From: Ralstonia pickettii DTP0602
Lineage (GTDB): Bacteria > Pseudomonadota > Gammaproteobacteria > Burkholderiales > Burkholderiaceae
Direction of reading: 5' to 3'
DNA length: 64,000 bases
Assembly: GCA_000471925.1 (NCBI GenBank)
Contig: CP006669.1
Coordinates: forward strand, 186,001 to 250,000
Position 1 is the stretch's first letter. Each line of letters begins with the position of its first letter. Below the pieces are notes generated by a model. The model was not told where the DNA came from. It ran no database searches and was given only the letters and a program-made list of their open reading frames with translations. This document shows, one piece after another, positions 25,269 to 33,815 of this stretch. Both the position numbers and the translations under genes were made by a program.

Positions 25269-26009
25269 ATGCGAAACACCACAAGCGAGCTTGCACCACC
25301 TCCGAAGATTGAGAATTCGCCTGGTGCCAGCGATCGCTCCTACCTGAGCCTGGCCGGTCAAGTGCATGCACTGATCGCATCCGGGGAGTTTTCTGCGGGC
25401 ACGAGGCTTCCGTCCGAACGCAACCTGGCCGAGCGATTCAGCGTGAGCCGCACATTGGTGCGTGAGGCAATCATTGCGCTCGAGGTCCAGGGAGTGGTAG
25501 AGGTGCGCGTCGGCTCGGGCATTTACGTATGCGCGGCAGCGGCTGCGCCCGCTCCTGACCCGTTCGAACTGCCCTGGCGGCCGGGCCCGATCGAAACGCT
25601 GCGTGCCCGGGTGTTGATCGAGTCAGAAATAGCCGGATTGGCGGCAAGCGAACGCAAGGACAGCGACCTTGACCGGATGTTCTCGGCGCTGAGTCTCATG
25701 CGCGAGCATATGCACGACAAGCAAGCCAATGAGGCAGCAGACCGCCAATTCCACCTTTGCCTTGCAGAATCCACCGGCAACAAGGTCTTGCTGCATATGG
25801 TCACTGCGCTGTGGGACAGCGCGCGCAGCGATCCCTTATGGGACAAGATCGAGGAACACTTTCACACCGCGGAACTGCGGGTCGCGTCGCAAGAGGACCA
25901 CCAACGGATCTTCGCCGCTGTGATGGCCCGTGACGGCGTGGCGGCGCGTGCAGCCATGCGAACCCACCTGGAGCGGGTGATCAGCGAGTTCACTCAGGCT
26001 TGGCGCTGA
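25269..26009 (+). CDS. GntR-family (FadR/FCD subgroup) regulator, UxuR-like
   Basis: A 246-aa regulator. The winged helix (residues about 20-90) shows VHALIASGEFSAGTRLPSERNLAERFSVSRTLVREAI (read in parts) and EVQGVVEVRVGSGIYV; the C-terminal FCD domain spans about 105-240 with RVLIESEIAGLAASER, ADRQFHLCLAESTGN and AMRTHLERV. The start at 25269 (MRNTTSEL) is the best in-frame ATG; the open frame extends far upstream over operator DNA with no family sequence. It is divergent from uxuA and ends 20 bp inside a small convergent gene. By position and by the TGGT-N2-ACCA operators it is probably the mannonate/hexuronate repressor. Confidence 0.85.
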   Translation: MRNTTSELAPPPKIENSPGASDRSYLSLAGQVHALIASGEFSAGTRLPSERNLAERFSVSRTLVREAIIALEVQGVVEVRVGSGIYVCAAAAAPAPDPFELPWRPGPIETLRARVLIESEIAGLAASERKDSDLDRMFSALSLMREHMHDKQANEAADRQFHLCLAESTGNKVLLHMVTALWDSARSDPLWDKIEEHFHTAELRVASQEDHQRIFAAVMARDGVAARAAMRTHLERVISEFTQAWR

Positions 26010-26283
26010 TCCATAGTTCTTGCTGTCTGCCGCTCACCAGATCAGACTCAGCGCTCATTGGTAGCTTATCGACGGCAGGCGGAAACACGCGCCAGCAGCC
26101 GTCATCGTGTCGAAAGAAGAATAGTGCGCGCAAACTGCCCGGTTGCGAGGTCTCAACGTATACGTAACGTCGCCGGCCTGATTGGGTGCGGCTAAATTCC
26201 ACTACGTGGACCGACGTCGTGGAGCCCGGTGCGAGCCACTTTTCGACCTGGAAACGCAGTGACCGCTCGTTCGTGCTTTTCAT
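25990..26283 (-). CDS. Small hypothetical protein
   Basis: A 97-aa protein beginning MKSTNERSLRFQVEKWL behind GGAGG at five bases. Two features stand out: a short aromatic-basic middle (FSRTQSGRRRYVYVETSQPG) and ALFFFRHDDGCWRVFPP. I recall similar short proteins in Cupriavidus and Ralstonia genomes next to accessory genes, but have no function for them. It is soluble and lacks a signal peptide. Its 3' end overlaps the end of the GntR regulator gene by 20 bp on the opposite strand. A longer start (26295 or 26382) is possible but has no better ribosome-binding site. Confidence 0.6.
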   Translation of the reverse strand: MKSTNERSLRFQVEKWLAPGSTTSVHVVEFSRTQSGRRRYVYVETSQPGSLRALFFFRHDDGCWRVFPPAVDKLPMSAESDLVSGRQQELWISAKPE

Positions 26284-26800
26284 TTCCCCCTCCATTACCC
26301 GGCTCTTTATGCTTGCAGCGCCCCTGTGGCTCGGTAGCTGCAGAATCACCGGAGTGCACCGCTGCAATGTGATGTGTTTCATGGTGCACGTCGCATCGCA
26401 GCAAACTCTTGAGAAAGCACTTTAACTCTATGCCACAAAGGGGCGTCCCTGCGTACCCCTTGGCGTAATAGCAACAGCGGAAAGCGGGGATAGCGGGGTG
26501 GCTGCATGCGACGCTAATGTATTAGTCCTGATGCAGCGCAGTATGTGCGTCCGCCCCCAAGGAATCGCGTTACGTTCCAATGGGGAAACGACGGAGATTT
26601 GCAAAAGGTTGACCCCGGGCCGGGCTGTCAGCAGCATGCGCGTTTCGTCGGTCGGATCCAGTCCACGCCGCCACCCTGAACTGGCCTCCAATGGGTCGCG
26701 CAGGTCGTCGGCGTAGCTCCTATTGGAAGCGTGGCGTGGCGTGGCGTGGCGTATTCATCATACCGGACGAATGCTGATCGATCCCTGTCGCGACAGTTTT
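26284..26800. other. Intergenic region, no gene supported
   Basis: About 515 bp between the small hypothetical gene and the next Bug gene, all transcribed leftward. Two short frames (26428-26691 leftward, 26498-26716 rightward) are open but mutually overlapping and without start signals. It contains a perfect pentamer array at 26730-26752. Confidence 0.45.
26730..26752. repeat. GTGGC tandem pentamer array
   Basis: GCGTGGCGTGGCGTGGCGTG and a following GCGT make four perfect tandem copies of GTGGC, 50-70 bp downstream of the Bug gene end. It lies outside any supported gene. Confidence 0.7.
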
Positions 26801-27811
26801 TCAGGCGGCATTGGTCTTGCGCCCCACGCTCCGGATCAGTTGCGTGACGCGCCCCATGTACAGGTCGAACACCTGGCTCGCCTGCGCCTGGCTGTCGATC
26901 GGCTGTGCCACGGTACGCCCCTCTGATTCCAGCTTCGCGCGGATCTCGGGCTTGTTCAGCGCTTCGCCGATCGCCTTGCGCAGCACCGCCACGCGGTCCG
27001 CGGGCGTGCCGTGCTTGACGAAGTAGCCGCCGCTGATTGCGTATTCGAAGTCAGGTACCTGCCGGCTCTGCGTGATCCGCGGGATGTGCTGAAGGGCTGG
27101 GGGTAGTGTCCTGGAGAAGCAGGTCAGTATTCTTAGTCGGCCCTGTTGCTGCATGGCGTCGAAGCTGGACTGGTAGGGCAGGATGGCAAAGTCCACTTCG
27201 CCACCGGCAAGGCCCTGCAGTGCCGGCGCGCCACCTTTGTAGGGCACGTGCAGGAAGGGTGTGCCGATGCGCGCGCCAAGCGCATCGCCCATCAGATGAT
27301 AGATCGAGTCGATGCCCACTGTGGCATAGGTCAGCGGCTTGCCCTTGCTCTGCCTGGCATAGTCGAGGAATTTGTCCAGCGTGTCGGCGGCTATGCCGTT
27401 CCTGACCAGCAGCACGATGTTGGCATCGCTGATGGGCGCGGCCAGTATGAAGTCCTGTGGCTTGTAGCGCGCCGCCGGATTGAGCATGGGGGCGAGGAAG
27501 ACCTCGTTGATCGAGCCGTGGAAGAAGGTGTAGCCATCGGCTGCTGCGCCGAGCACCTTGTTGGCGCCGATCAGGCCGGTGCCGCCACCGTAGTTCTCGA
27601 CGATCACCTGCTGCCTGACGCTCTTGCTGATGGATTCCCCGAAGATGCGAGCGGAGGTGTCGCTGGCCCCGCCGGCAGGGTAGGGCACCACCAGCGACAA
27701 GGGTTTGGTGGGGAAGCTCTCTGCGGCAAGCGCCGGCAGGCTGGCGAGCGCGGAGCTGCCGGCGGCAAGGCCGGCGTATTGCAGGAAGCGGCGGCGGTTC
27801 AGTGAAGGCAT
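26801..27811 (-). CDS. Bug/TctC-family periplasmic solute-binding protein
   Basis: A 336-aa receptor. The N-terminus MPSLNRRRFLQYAGLAAGSS has a twin-arginine-like motif (NRRRFLQ) and cleavage after LPALAA; ESFPTKPLSLVVPYPAGGAS is the family opening and FLHVPYKGGAPALQGLAGGE the mid-protein motif. The start at 27811 gives a normal-length signal. It lies 22 bp downstream of an M20 amidohydrolase gene, and a LysR regulator is divergent from that pair. Its ligand is probably an N-acyl amino acid or amide that the hydrolase cleaves. Tat export, unusual for the family, is suggested by the arginine pair only. Confidence 0.85.
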   Translation of the reverse strand: MPSLNRRRFLQYAGLAAGSSALASLPALAAESFPTKPLSLVVPYPAGGASDTSARIFGESISKSVRQQVIVENYGGGTGLIGANKVLGAAADGYTFFHGSINEVFLAPMLNPAARYKPQDFILAAPISDANIVLLVRNGIAADTLDKFLDYARQSKGKPLTYATVGIDSIYHLMGDALGARIGTPFLHVPYKGGAPALQGLAGGEVDFAILPYQSSFDAMQQQGRLRILTCFSRTLPPALQHIPRITQSRQVPDFEYAISGGYFVKHGTPADRVAVLRKAIGEALNKPEIRAKLESEGRTVAQPIDSQAQASQVFDLYMGRVTQLIRSVGRKTNAA

Positions 27812-27833
27812 GGATGTCCCCTCTAATCGTTGT

Positions 27834-29015
27834 TCAAACCAGGTAGCTTTGCGCCAGATGGGCCCAGAAGGCGGCGCCCACAGGCAGTGCCTTGTCGTTA
27901 AAGTCGTACAAGGGGTTGTGCACCATGCAGCCGCCATCCTCGCCCAGGCCGTTGCCGAGCCGGATGTAGGCGCCGGGCCGGTGCTCCAGCATGTAAGCGA
28001 AATCCTCGCTGCCCATCACCGGTGGGCGCTCCACGACGTTTTCGGCGCCGAGTAGACGGATGGCGGCTTGGCGCGCGTACTCGGTCTGCTCGGCATGGTT
28101 GACCAGCACCGGGTACTTGCGTTCGTAGACGACCTCGGCCTCCAGCCGGAAGCTCTGCGCCTGCGCGGCCACGAACTCCCCGATGCGCTCTTCGACCAGC
28201 GTGCGCACCTTTGGGTCGAGCGTGCGCACGCCGATCTTGATCAGCGCGCTTTCGGGCACGACGTTGTAGGTGGCGCCGGCCTGGATCGAGCCTACCGTAA
28301 TGACAGCCGACCTGAGCGCGTCGATCTCGCGGCTGACGATGGATTGCAGGCCCATCACGATGCTGGCCGCGCATTGCATGGGATCGATGCCGTGATGCGG
28401 CATCGCGCCATGGGCGCCGCGGCCGCGCAGCGTGACCGTGGCGCGGTCGAACGAGGCCATGGCCGGCCCGGAGATGACCCCAATCTGGCCAACGGGCAGG
28501 CCGGGGGAATTGTGCAGCGCGTAGACCTCGTCGCAGGGGAATCGCTCGAACAAGCCGTCCTCCAGCATGCGCAGCGCGCCGCCTTCGTTCTCCTCGGCCG
28601 GCTGGAAAATCAAATTCAGCGTGCCGTTGAAATCCACTGACTCGGCCAGATACCTGGCTGCGCACAGCAGGATGGCCGTGTGGCCGTCATGGCCGCACGC
28701 GTGCATCTTTCCCGCGATGGTGCTGGCATAGTGCAGACCGGTCTTCTCATGGATGGGCAGCGCGTCCATGTCGGCTCGGATGCCTAGTGCGTTGCTCCCT
28801 TGCCCCTTCCGGAGCGAGCCCACCACGCCGGTCGTGCCCAGGCCGCGATGCACCCGGTAGCCCCATGCCGCCAACTGCTCGGCGACCAAGTCGCTGGTTT
28901 GACGTTCCTCGAACGCCAGCTCTGGATGCGCATGGATTCTCCTGCGGATTTCGACGAACTCTGGCGAGATGGCGTGGACGGAATGCCGGAGGTCGGCGAG
29001 TAGGGACTGGGTCAT
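27834..29015 (-). CDS. M20-family amidohydrolase (hippurate hydrolase-like)
   Basis: A 393-aa metal-dependent hydrolase. Signature stretches are FVEIRRRIHAHPELAFEE, LGIRADMDALPIHEKTGL, MHACGHDGHTAILL (metal ligands Cys/His pattern), LIFQPAEENEGGALRM and MGSEDFAYMLEHRPGAYIRLGNG. This is the M20D group that removes acyl groups from N-acyl amino acids such as hippurate. The start at 29015 (MTQSLLADLR) has GGTTATCTCGGGG-poor leader but matches the family N-terminus better than the in-frame ATG at 29078. It begins the leftward pair with the Bug receptor and faces the LysR gene across 155 bp holding a LysR box. Confidence 0.87.
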   Translation of the reverse strand: MTQSLLADLRHSVHAISPEFVEIRRRIHAHPELAFEERQTSDLVAEQLAAWGYRVHRGLGTTGVVGSLRKGQGSNALGIRADMDALPIHEKTGLHYASTIAGKMHACGHDGHTAILLCAARYLAESVDFNGTLNLIFQPAEENEGGALRMLEDGLFERFPCDEVYALHNSPGLPVGQIGVISGPAMASFDRATVTLRGRGAHGAMPHHGIDPMQCAASIVMGLQSIVSREIDALRSAVITVGSIQAGATYNVVPESALIKIGVRTLDPKVRTLVEERIGEFVAAQAQSFRLEAEVVYERKYPVLVNHAEQTEYARQAAIRLLGAENVVERPPVMGSEDFAYMLEHRPGAYIRLGNGLGEDGGCMVHNPLYDFNDKALPVGAAFWAHLAQSYLV

Positions 29016-29090
29016 GGTTATCTCGGGGCGTATTCCTTCCCTCATTTTCCACGCGGGCGCTTGCTGCATCCATGACAATGATTGGCGTGA

Positions 29091-29113
29091 AACGTTGTAT
29101 AAATGACAACATT
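29091..29113. promoter_or_regulatory. LysR box in divergent promoter
   Basis: AACGTTG-N9-CAACATT, an inverted repeat containing the T-N11-A LysR box, lies between the M20 gene and the lysR-type gene (58 bp before its start). A near-identical site follows the same gene at 30104-30126. Confidence 0.7.
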
Positions 29114-29170
29114 ACGGAAACTGCGCGGCGCTTCACTCATGGACGCCGGTGCAAGAAATAGGAGGAAGAC

Positions 29171-30079
29171 ATGGACGATGTGCTGGACCGGCGACGGGCG
29201 CTTTGCCTGTTGCAGATCATTGAAACCGGTACGGTGCGCGGTGCGGCTGAGGTGCTGGAATTGGACCCTTCGGTGGTGAGCCGCGCCGTGGCCAAGCTGG
29301 AGCAGGATACCGGCCTGACCTTGCTGGAGCGGCGGGGCCGGGGCGTGGTGGCTACCGATGCGGGGCGTCTGTTGGCCCTGTTTGCCCGGCGCCAGCAGGA
29401 CCTGAACGAAACCTTCCTGGCCGAGGTCAATAACCTGAAGAACGCGCAGCGTGGCCATGTGGAACTGGTCTTTGGCGAGGGCTTTGTCGACCTGGTGCTC
29501 GAGCCTGTGCTGCAAGGCTTCTTGCATAAGCACCCCGACGTGACCTACAGCATCCAGGTGGCAGGCACCGACGAGACGGTCCGGCAGATCCTGGAAGATC
29601 AGGCGCATATCGGTTTCGTCTTCCAGCCGCCCAATGACGTGCGCCTGCGTTCGCACTACTCTCGGCTGTCGCCCATCCGCGTGCATGTACGCAAGGACCA
29701 TCCGCTGGCGCGCCGGCGACGCGCGCTGACGCTGGCCGACCTGGCGCCGCATCAGGGTGCGGCCCTGGCGGAATCTTTCGGCGTGCGCAAGCATATCCAG
29801 GCGGCGGAGCTGGAAGAGCACATCACGCTGAAGCAGATGCTCGTCACCAACTCGTTCAAGGTGCTATGGGAATTTGCGGCGATGGGGCTGGGCTACATCA
29901 TGACCCCGCGCTCGGTGCCGCTGAAGGGGCCCCAGTTCAAACAGCTGGTTTCGCTGCCGCTGGCCAATCCCATTCTCAACAACAGCCGCAGTCACGTCAT
30001 CACCCGCGCCGGGCGGCCCCTGTCACCGGTGGCGGACAGCATGCTGCGTCATGTGATCAAGGCCTTTCCGCTGGTGTGA
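29171..30079 (+). CDS. LysR-family transcriptional regulator
   Basis: A 302-aa LTTR. The winged helix covers residues 1-65 (IETGTVRGAAEVLELDPSVVSRAVAKLEQD then LLERRGRGVVATDAG, read in parts) and the effector domain about 95-295 with DETVRQILEDQAHIGFVFQP and GLGYIMTPRSVPL. The start at 29171 follows AGGAGGAAGAC at a good distance. It is divergent from the M20/Bug pair, the classical arrangement for an LTTR controlling a catabolic unit. Matching palindromic boxes lie just upstream of it and 25 bp after its stop codon. Confidence 0.9.
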   Translation: MDDVLDRRRALCLLQIIETGTVRGAAEVLELDPSVVSRAVAKLEQDTGLTLLERRGRGVVATDAGRLLALFARRQQDLNETFLAEVNNLKNAQRGHVELVFGEGFVDLVLEPVLQGFLHKHPDVTYSIQVAGTDETVRQILEDQAHIGFVFQPPNDVRLRSHYSRLSPIRVHVRKDHPLARRRRALTLADLAPHQGAALAESFGVRKHIQAAELEEHITLKQMLVTNSFKVLWEFAAMGLGYIMTPRSVPLKGPQFKQLVSLPLANPILNNSRSHVITRAGRPLSPVADSMLRHVIKAFPLV

Positions 30080-30103
30080 GGTCAGCAACAGCCGGCAATG
30101 TCG

Positions 30104-30126
30104 AATGTTGCTCGAGATGCAACATT
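30104..30126. promoter_or_regulatory. Second LysR box, downstream of the lysR gene
   Basis: AATGTTG-N9-CAACATT differs from the upstream box by one base in its 14 arm positions and has identical spacing. It lies 25 bp after the lysR stop codon. As RNA the arms could also pair (extended by G and C to 9 bp), so a terminator role is the alternative reading, but no U-tract follows. Confidence 0.6.
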
Positions 30127-30243
30127 CCGGCCTCTAGCCGTCATGGTTGCGCAGGAGCGGCTTCAAGCTTGCGTGGCGCCCCTCGGGGGGCAGCATCGCA
30201 CTGCGCCACAGGTCTGGAAAAAATGCAATTAATCGCCAGGAGG

Positions 30244-30453
30244 CAAGATCGTCGAGCTGTTCTGGACCTTCGGGGGCGGGACGGCCCTGACTACTCCGGC
30301 ACCGCCATCGCTTTTCACAGGATATCGACCGTTTTGTACCGGATTCGCAAAACCTGGGGTTTGTGACGCCGGGTTTGAGCGAGGCCGCGCAGAGGATCAC
30401 GGGCGACTATGTCGAGCAAGGGAGTTTTGTGAAGCTGTCGCTAGCACACCAAT
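30244..30453 (+). pseudogene. AbiEii-type nucleotidyltransferase toxin, degenerate fragment A
   Basis: Read with one frameshift, this stretch encodes KIVELFWTFGGGTAL, then (after one extra base near 30292) the equivalent of HRFSRDIDLFVPDPQYLGFV and GLSEAAQRITGDYVEQGSFV, ending KLSLAHQ. It is about 85-90% identical by eye in DNA to the segment at 36893-37090. The family is the nucleotidyltransferase toxin of type IV AbiE-like modules, active in the cytoplasm. The 5' quarter and most of the C-terminus are absent and no antitoxin gene is beside it. It retains a downstream piece that fragment B has lost. Confidence 0.7.
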
Positions 30454-30501
30454 AGACTCGGCCATCGTCGGCGCAACTTGAAGCGTCGGCATTCCATCAC
30501 C

Positions 30502-31335
30502 TTATCCTGGCGGTTGAGAGCGCAGCGCTGTCGGTTCAATGCCGAACATGCGCTTATGCGTCCGAGTAAGATGAGCCGAATCCGCAAATCCTGCCTCATG
30601 CGCGGCGTCCGTCCAGGATGCGCCGGACATGGCCGCCTCGATTGCCAGATTGATGCGCAGCCATAGAAGGTACGCTCTGAAGGAGCTACCTGTCTCGGCC
30701 ACGAACAGATGCCGAAAACGACTTTCCGACAGGGCGACCGCTGAGGCTACGTCACTCAGTGTGAGGGGATTCCGTATGTTTGCGCGGATATATTCCAGGG
30801 CCCGGCTAAGACGCGGGTCCAAGTCTTTGCCCTTGTCAGGTCTAGTCGCGGTCCCACACAACTCTGCGATGGCCGACGATGCAGCCTCGACCATGTCCTC
30901 GGCCAGCCGTCTCGACTGTAAGGCTTCGACCAGCAATTTGGCAGCCGCGCGGGCACTTTCGGCCGGAAGTTCAAGGACGGCATTGGAACCGAAGCGTGCT
31001 GTGAGCGCGCGCCCGGCCCTGCTTTCGGGTTCCACGAACAGGTGTGCCATGGTGGCGGCGCCATCAACTTCGAACTGGTGCGTGCATTCACTGGGGACGA
31101 TGGCACCTTCGTAGTCAGTCCAGGCACCGTCGGCTTCGGTGCGGAAGCGGAACCTACCTTTCAACGCTACGACCAGTTGATGGGCATGGTGCTCATGCCA
31201 CTGCGTTCTGCCCTGACCTTCACCTATCCAGAGGCTGCCGCCTTGCCAGAAGTAGACGCGGCCCGTGGACGTGACGGCCGAGAAACGACCGCGCCCGATA
31301 GACGGTTGTACCGAATCCCCATGTATTGCAGCCAC
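30502..31335 (-). CDS. AraC-family transcriptional regulator
   Basis: A 277-aa regulator with an N-terminal cupin-like sensing domain (HEHHAHQLVVALKGRFRFR, residues about 48-66) and a C-terminal AraC DNA-binding domain (about 175-270): YIRANIRNPLTLSDVASAVALSESRFRHLF and AAHEAGFADSAHLTRTHKRMFG (read in parts). The start at 31335 has no strong ribosome-binding site. It is divergent from the DUF3703-YtkA-cytochrome peroxidase group, the likely target. The sensing domain HxH pattern suggests a small-molecule or metal ligand. Confidence 0.87.
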   Translation of the reverse strand: MAAIHGDSVQPSIGRGRFSAVTSTGRVYFWQGGSLWIGEGQGRTQWHEHHAHQLVVALKGRFRFRTEADGAWTDYEGAIVPSECTHQFEVDGAATMAHLFVEPESRAGRALTARFGSNAVLELPAESARAAAKLLVEALQSRRLAEDMVEAASSAIAELCGTATRPDKGKDLDPRLSRALEYIRANIRNPLTLSDVASAVALSESRFRHLFVAETGSSFRAYLLWLRINLAIEAAMSGASWTDAAHEAGFADSAHLTRTHKRMFGIEPTALRSQPPG

Positions 31336-31427
31336 GACGCTACCTCCTCAACTCAGCCGTTTCGTTCAAGTTCCTTCCGTCCGCGGCCCCGACAATCGCT
31401 CTCATACTAGCAATCTTGAGACGCACG

Positions 31428-31798
31428 ATGAACCGCTCTGCCTTCGCCATTCGAATTCGCCCCTATGTCCAGGCAGAACTCGACGCCGCCGCGGCGCACG
31501 AAGCGCGGGACGAGCCAGGCGCGGCGTTCACTCACCTCGAGCGCGCCCACATCCTTGGGCAGGAATCCACTGGGAATACGTCCGCACACACTGGGCGATT
31601 TTCCGCTGGGCGCTTCGCCAGAACATTGCGGGCGAAGCCTTCGGCCAAGCCTGGCGAACCCTCGCCGCTGTGCTGACTACCTGGCTGGGTTGGCTGCCCA
31701 TCGGAAATACCGGCGGCGCCAACGTCAGCGGCTTCAAGGCCATGCCGGTTCCGGCAGACCTGCAGCGCCTCATCGACGCCGCCCGCGCAGTGCCCTAG
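31428..31798 (+). pseudogene. DUF3703 family gene with a -1 frameshift
   Basis: The first frame reads MNRSAFAIRIRPYVQAELDA and continues to LERAHILGQEST; the family pattern then resumes in another frame as EYVRTHWAIFRWALRQNIAG and IGNTGGANVSGFKAMPVPAD, ending LIDAARAVP at 31798. The family normally has STR(E/H)xVRxHW at this point, so one base (probably a C in ACTCGG) is missing near 31572. DUF3703 proteins are about 115-aa membrane-associated proteins of unknown function. The gene heads the group followed by the YtkA-like and cytochrome peroxidase genes. A single-base sequencing error is possible. Confidence 0.75.
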
Positions 31799-31911
31799 CG
31801 ACACACGGCTCAGCCGTCAAAGACGCCACCCAACTCGCAACAGCCTCGTCAGGTGCCTCATCGCGGCACCCGGGCTTTACCTGCACCATCGTTGCTACAA
31901 AGGATTCAACC

Positions 31912-32355
31912 ATGTTCAGACTGTCAGCCCCCACTGCGCTCGTCACAATCGCGTTCACCTTTCTCACCGCGGCCTGCGGCACCCCACCAGCGAACCTTGA
32001 CCTTTCGCTGCAGCAGCCTAGCTCGGGAGGCAAGTTCATGGTGCGCATGGTCCCCCCGGTTTCGGGCCCCGCTGTAAATCAGATGCACGCTTGGCAGGTG
32101 CACTTGGGGACACTCGATGGGAAACCCGTGTCGCGAGCCACCATTGGCTTCGACGGGGGCATGCCGCAGCACGGTCACGGCTTTCCTACCAAGCCCCGCA
32201 TCACTCGCGAGGTAGCGCCTGGCGTCTACGCGCTCGAGGGCATGAAGTTCAGCATGACCGGCTGGTGGGATATGCGTCTGGCAATTCAGGCCGATGATGT
32301 GGCCGACGGAGCCGTGTTTAACGTCATCGTCGACGACTCCGGAATTCAGCGCTAA
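31912..32355 (+). CDS. YtkA/FixH-like periplasmic lipoprotein
   Basis: A 147-aa exported protein: signal with lipobox-like FLTAACGT near residue 20, then a beta-rich domain including MHAWQVHLGTLDGKPVSRAT, DGGMPQHGHGFPTKPRI and GMKFSMTGWWDMRLAI. The GMPxHGHG motif is characteristic of YtkA-like proteins, often found with copper or cytochrome genes. The start at 31912 (ATG within CAACCATG) gives the signal; the upstream open frame is the end of the frameshifted DUF3703 gene. The cytochrome peroxidase gene follows after 26 bp, so both probably act together in the periplasm. The histidines suggest metal binding; this is inference. Confidence 0.8.
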   Translation: MFRLSAPTALVTIAFTFLTAACGTPPANLDLSLQQPSSGGKFMVRMVPPVSGPAVNQMHAWQVHLGTLDGKPVSRATIGFDGGMPQHGHGFPTKPRITREVAPGVYALEGMKFSMTGWWDMRLAIQADDVADGAVFNVIVDDSGIQR

Positions 32356-32381
32356 GTGTCTTGGTTCAAGGCGACAGTTTC

Positions 32382-33701
32382 ATGAGCCAGCTTCACAAAT
32401 TTAGGCTACCTGGGTCCTGGCGGGCGAGCGAGTGCAGAAGGCTGGCGGGCGCGCTGGCTGCTGTGTTCGTGGCCTTGGCGGTGCTTCCCTTGCTCATCGG
32501 CCTCGGACGAGCTGCCGGCGCCCCGGACCTTGACTCGTGGTCGAAGGAAGAACGGGCGGTCTTAGCCTCGATGAGCCTGAAGAAGCTTCCGGCTCCGCCG
32601 CCCGACCCGTCGAACGCCGTGGCAGATAAGCCAGAAGCGATCGCGCTCGGCAAGCGGTTGTTCGCGGATGCACGCCTGTCTCGCAACGGCGCGGTGTCGT
32701 GCGCCAGCTGCCATGCGCCTGACCGCCAGTTCCAGGACGACCTGCCCGTTGGAAAGGGCATCGGAGTCGGAAAGCGCCGCACCATGCCAGTCGCGGCGAC
32801 GGCGTACAGCCCGTTCCTGTTCTGGGACGGCCGCAAGGACAGCCAGTGGTCTCAAGCGTTGGGCCCGTTGGAGGATGGCGTCGAGCACGGCGGCAACCGC
32901 GTCCAGTTCGCCCGGGTCGTGCGAACGCACTACCAGCGGGAGTATGAGTCGCTGTTCGGCGCCCTCCCGAACCTGCAGGACCTGCCTGCCGACGCGAGTC
33001 CGCTTGGCAGCGCAACCGAGAAGCAGGCCTGGTTTCGGCTGACAAGCGAGCAACGCGATGCTGTCAACCGCGTCTTCGCCAACCTCGGGAAGGCCATCGC
33101 GGCATACGAGCGGACAGTGACCTACGGCGAGTCCCGCTTCGACCGATATGTTGAAGCGGTTCTCATAGGTGACCGCGCGGGCCAGCAAACGTTATCGAGC
33201 CAGGAGGTCAACGGCCTTCGTCTGTTTATCGGCAAGGCTCAATGCGCGACGTGCCACAACGGCCCGCTCCTGACCGACCAGGCCTTCCACAACACGGGCG
33301 TCCCGACCAGAGAGCCAGCACGGCCAGACCGCGGCCGCGCTCCTGCCACAGCCACGGTTCTGGCGGACGAGTTCAATTGCCTGAGCCGCTACAGCGACGC
33401 GCTGCCGCAAGTCTGCCAGGAGCTGAGCTTCATGGCGACCGACGAACCGGACTTGGAAGGCGCCTTCAAGACTCCTGGCTTGCGCAACGTAGCGCTACGG
33501 GCTCCGTACATGCACGCGGGCCAACTCGCGACCCTGGACGAGGTAGTGACGCACTACGTACGTTCGCCAGCAGCGGCTGTTGGCCACTCCGAGTTGGCCA
33601 AGGGCGGCAGGAGGGTCCGCTTGACGGAGCAGGGGATGCGAGACGTTGTCGCGTTCCTGCGAACCCTATCGGGTCCCATCATGGAGCGTCCTTCTCGATA
33701 A
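32382..33701 (+). CDS. Di-haem cytochrome c peroxidase (MauG/CcpA family)
   Basis: A 439-aa periplasmic protein with an N-terminal hydrophobic anchor or signal (LAGALAAVFVALAVLPLLIG). Two haem-binding motifs are CASCH (107-111) and CATCH (288-292), the latter followed by NGPLLTDQAFHNTGVP. Typical flanking sequence includes GKRLFADARLSRNGAVSCAS, SPFLFWDGRKDSQWSQALGP and FKTPGLRNVALRAPYMHAG. The family reduces hydrogen peroxide or carries out MauG-type oxidations. Start at 32382 (MSQLHKF) is preferred to an in-frame ATG at 32361. It is the last gene of the group after the DUF3703 remnant and YtkA-like gene. Confidence 0.9.
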   Translation: MSQLHKFRLPGSWRASECRRLAGALAAVFVALAVLPLLIGLGRAAGAPDLDSWSKEERAVLASMSLKKLPAPPPDPSNAVADKPEAIALGKRLFADARLSRNGAVSCASCHAPDRQFQDDLPVGKGIGVGKRRTMPVAATAYSPFLFWDGRKDSQWSQALGPLEDGVEHGGNRVQFARVVRTHYQREYESLFGALPNLQDLPADASPLGSATEKQAWFRLTSEQRDAVNRVFANLGKAIAAYERTVTYGESRFDRYVEAVLIGDRAGQQTLSSQEVNGLRLFIGKAQCATCHNGPLLTDQAFHNTGVPTREPARPDRGRAPATATVLADEFNCLSRYSDALPQVCQELSFMATDEPDLEGAFKTPGLRNVALRAPYMHAGQLATLDEVVTHYVRSPAAAVGHSELAKGGRRVRLTEQGMRDVVAFLRTLSGPIMERPSR

Positions 33702-33815
33702 GAAGCGAGAGGATTGCTCAGTCATTTCAACCGCGTTGCACTGGTGAACATCGACTGCCCGCGGTTCGGTGTTGCCGGAGCAATCGAGGGGGCGCTGCGG
33801 CGCATAGCGCCGGGA

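Noticed and set aside
26730..26752. GTGGC pentamer array as a phase-variation tract
   Set aside because: It lies outside any supported gene or promoter element, so a contingency role cannot be argued from the sequence.
30103..30127. Inverted repeat after the lysR gene as a simple terminator
   Set aside because: No U-tract on either strand, and the arms match the upstream LysR box in sequence and spacing, so an operator is the better reading; RNA hairpin remains possible.
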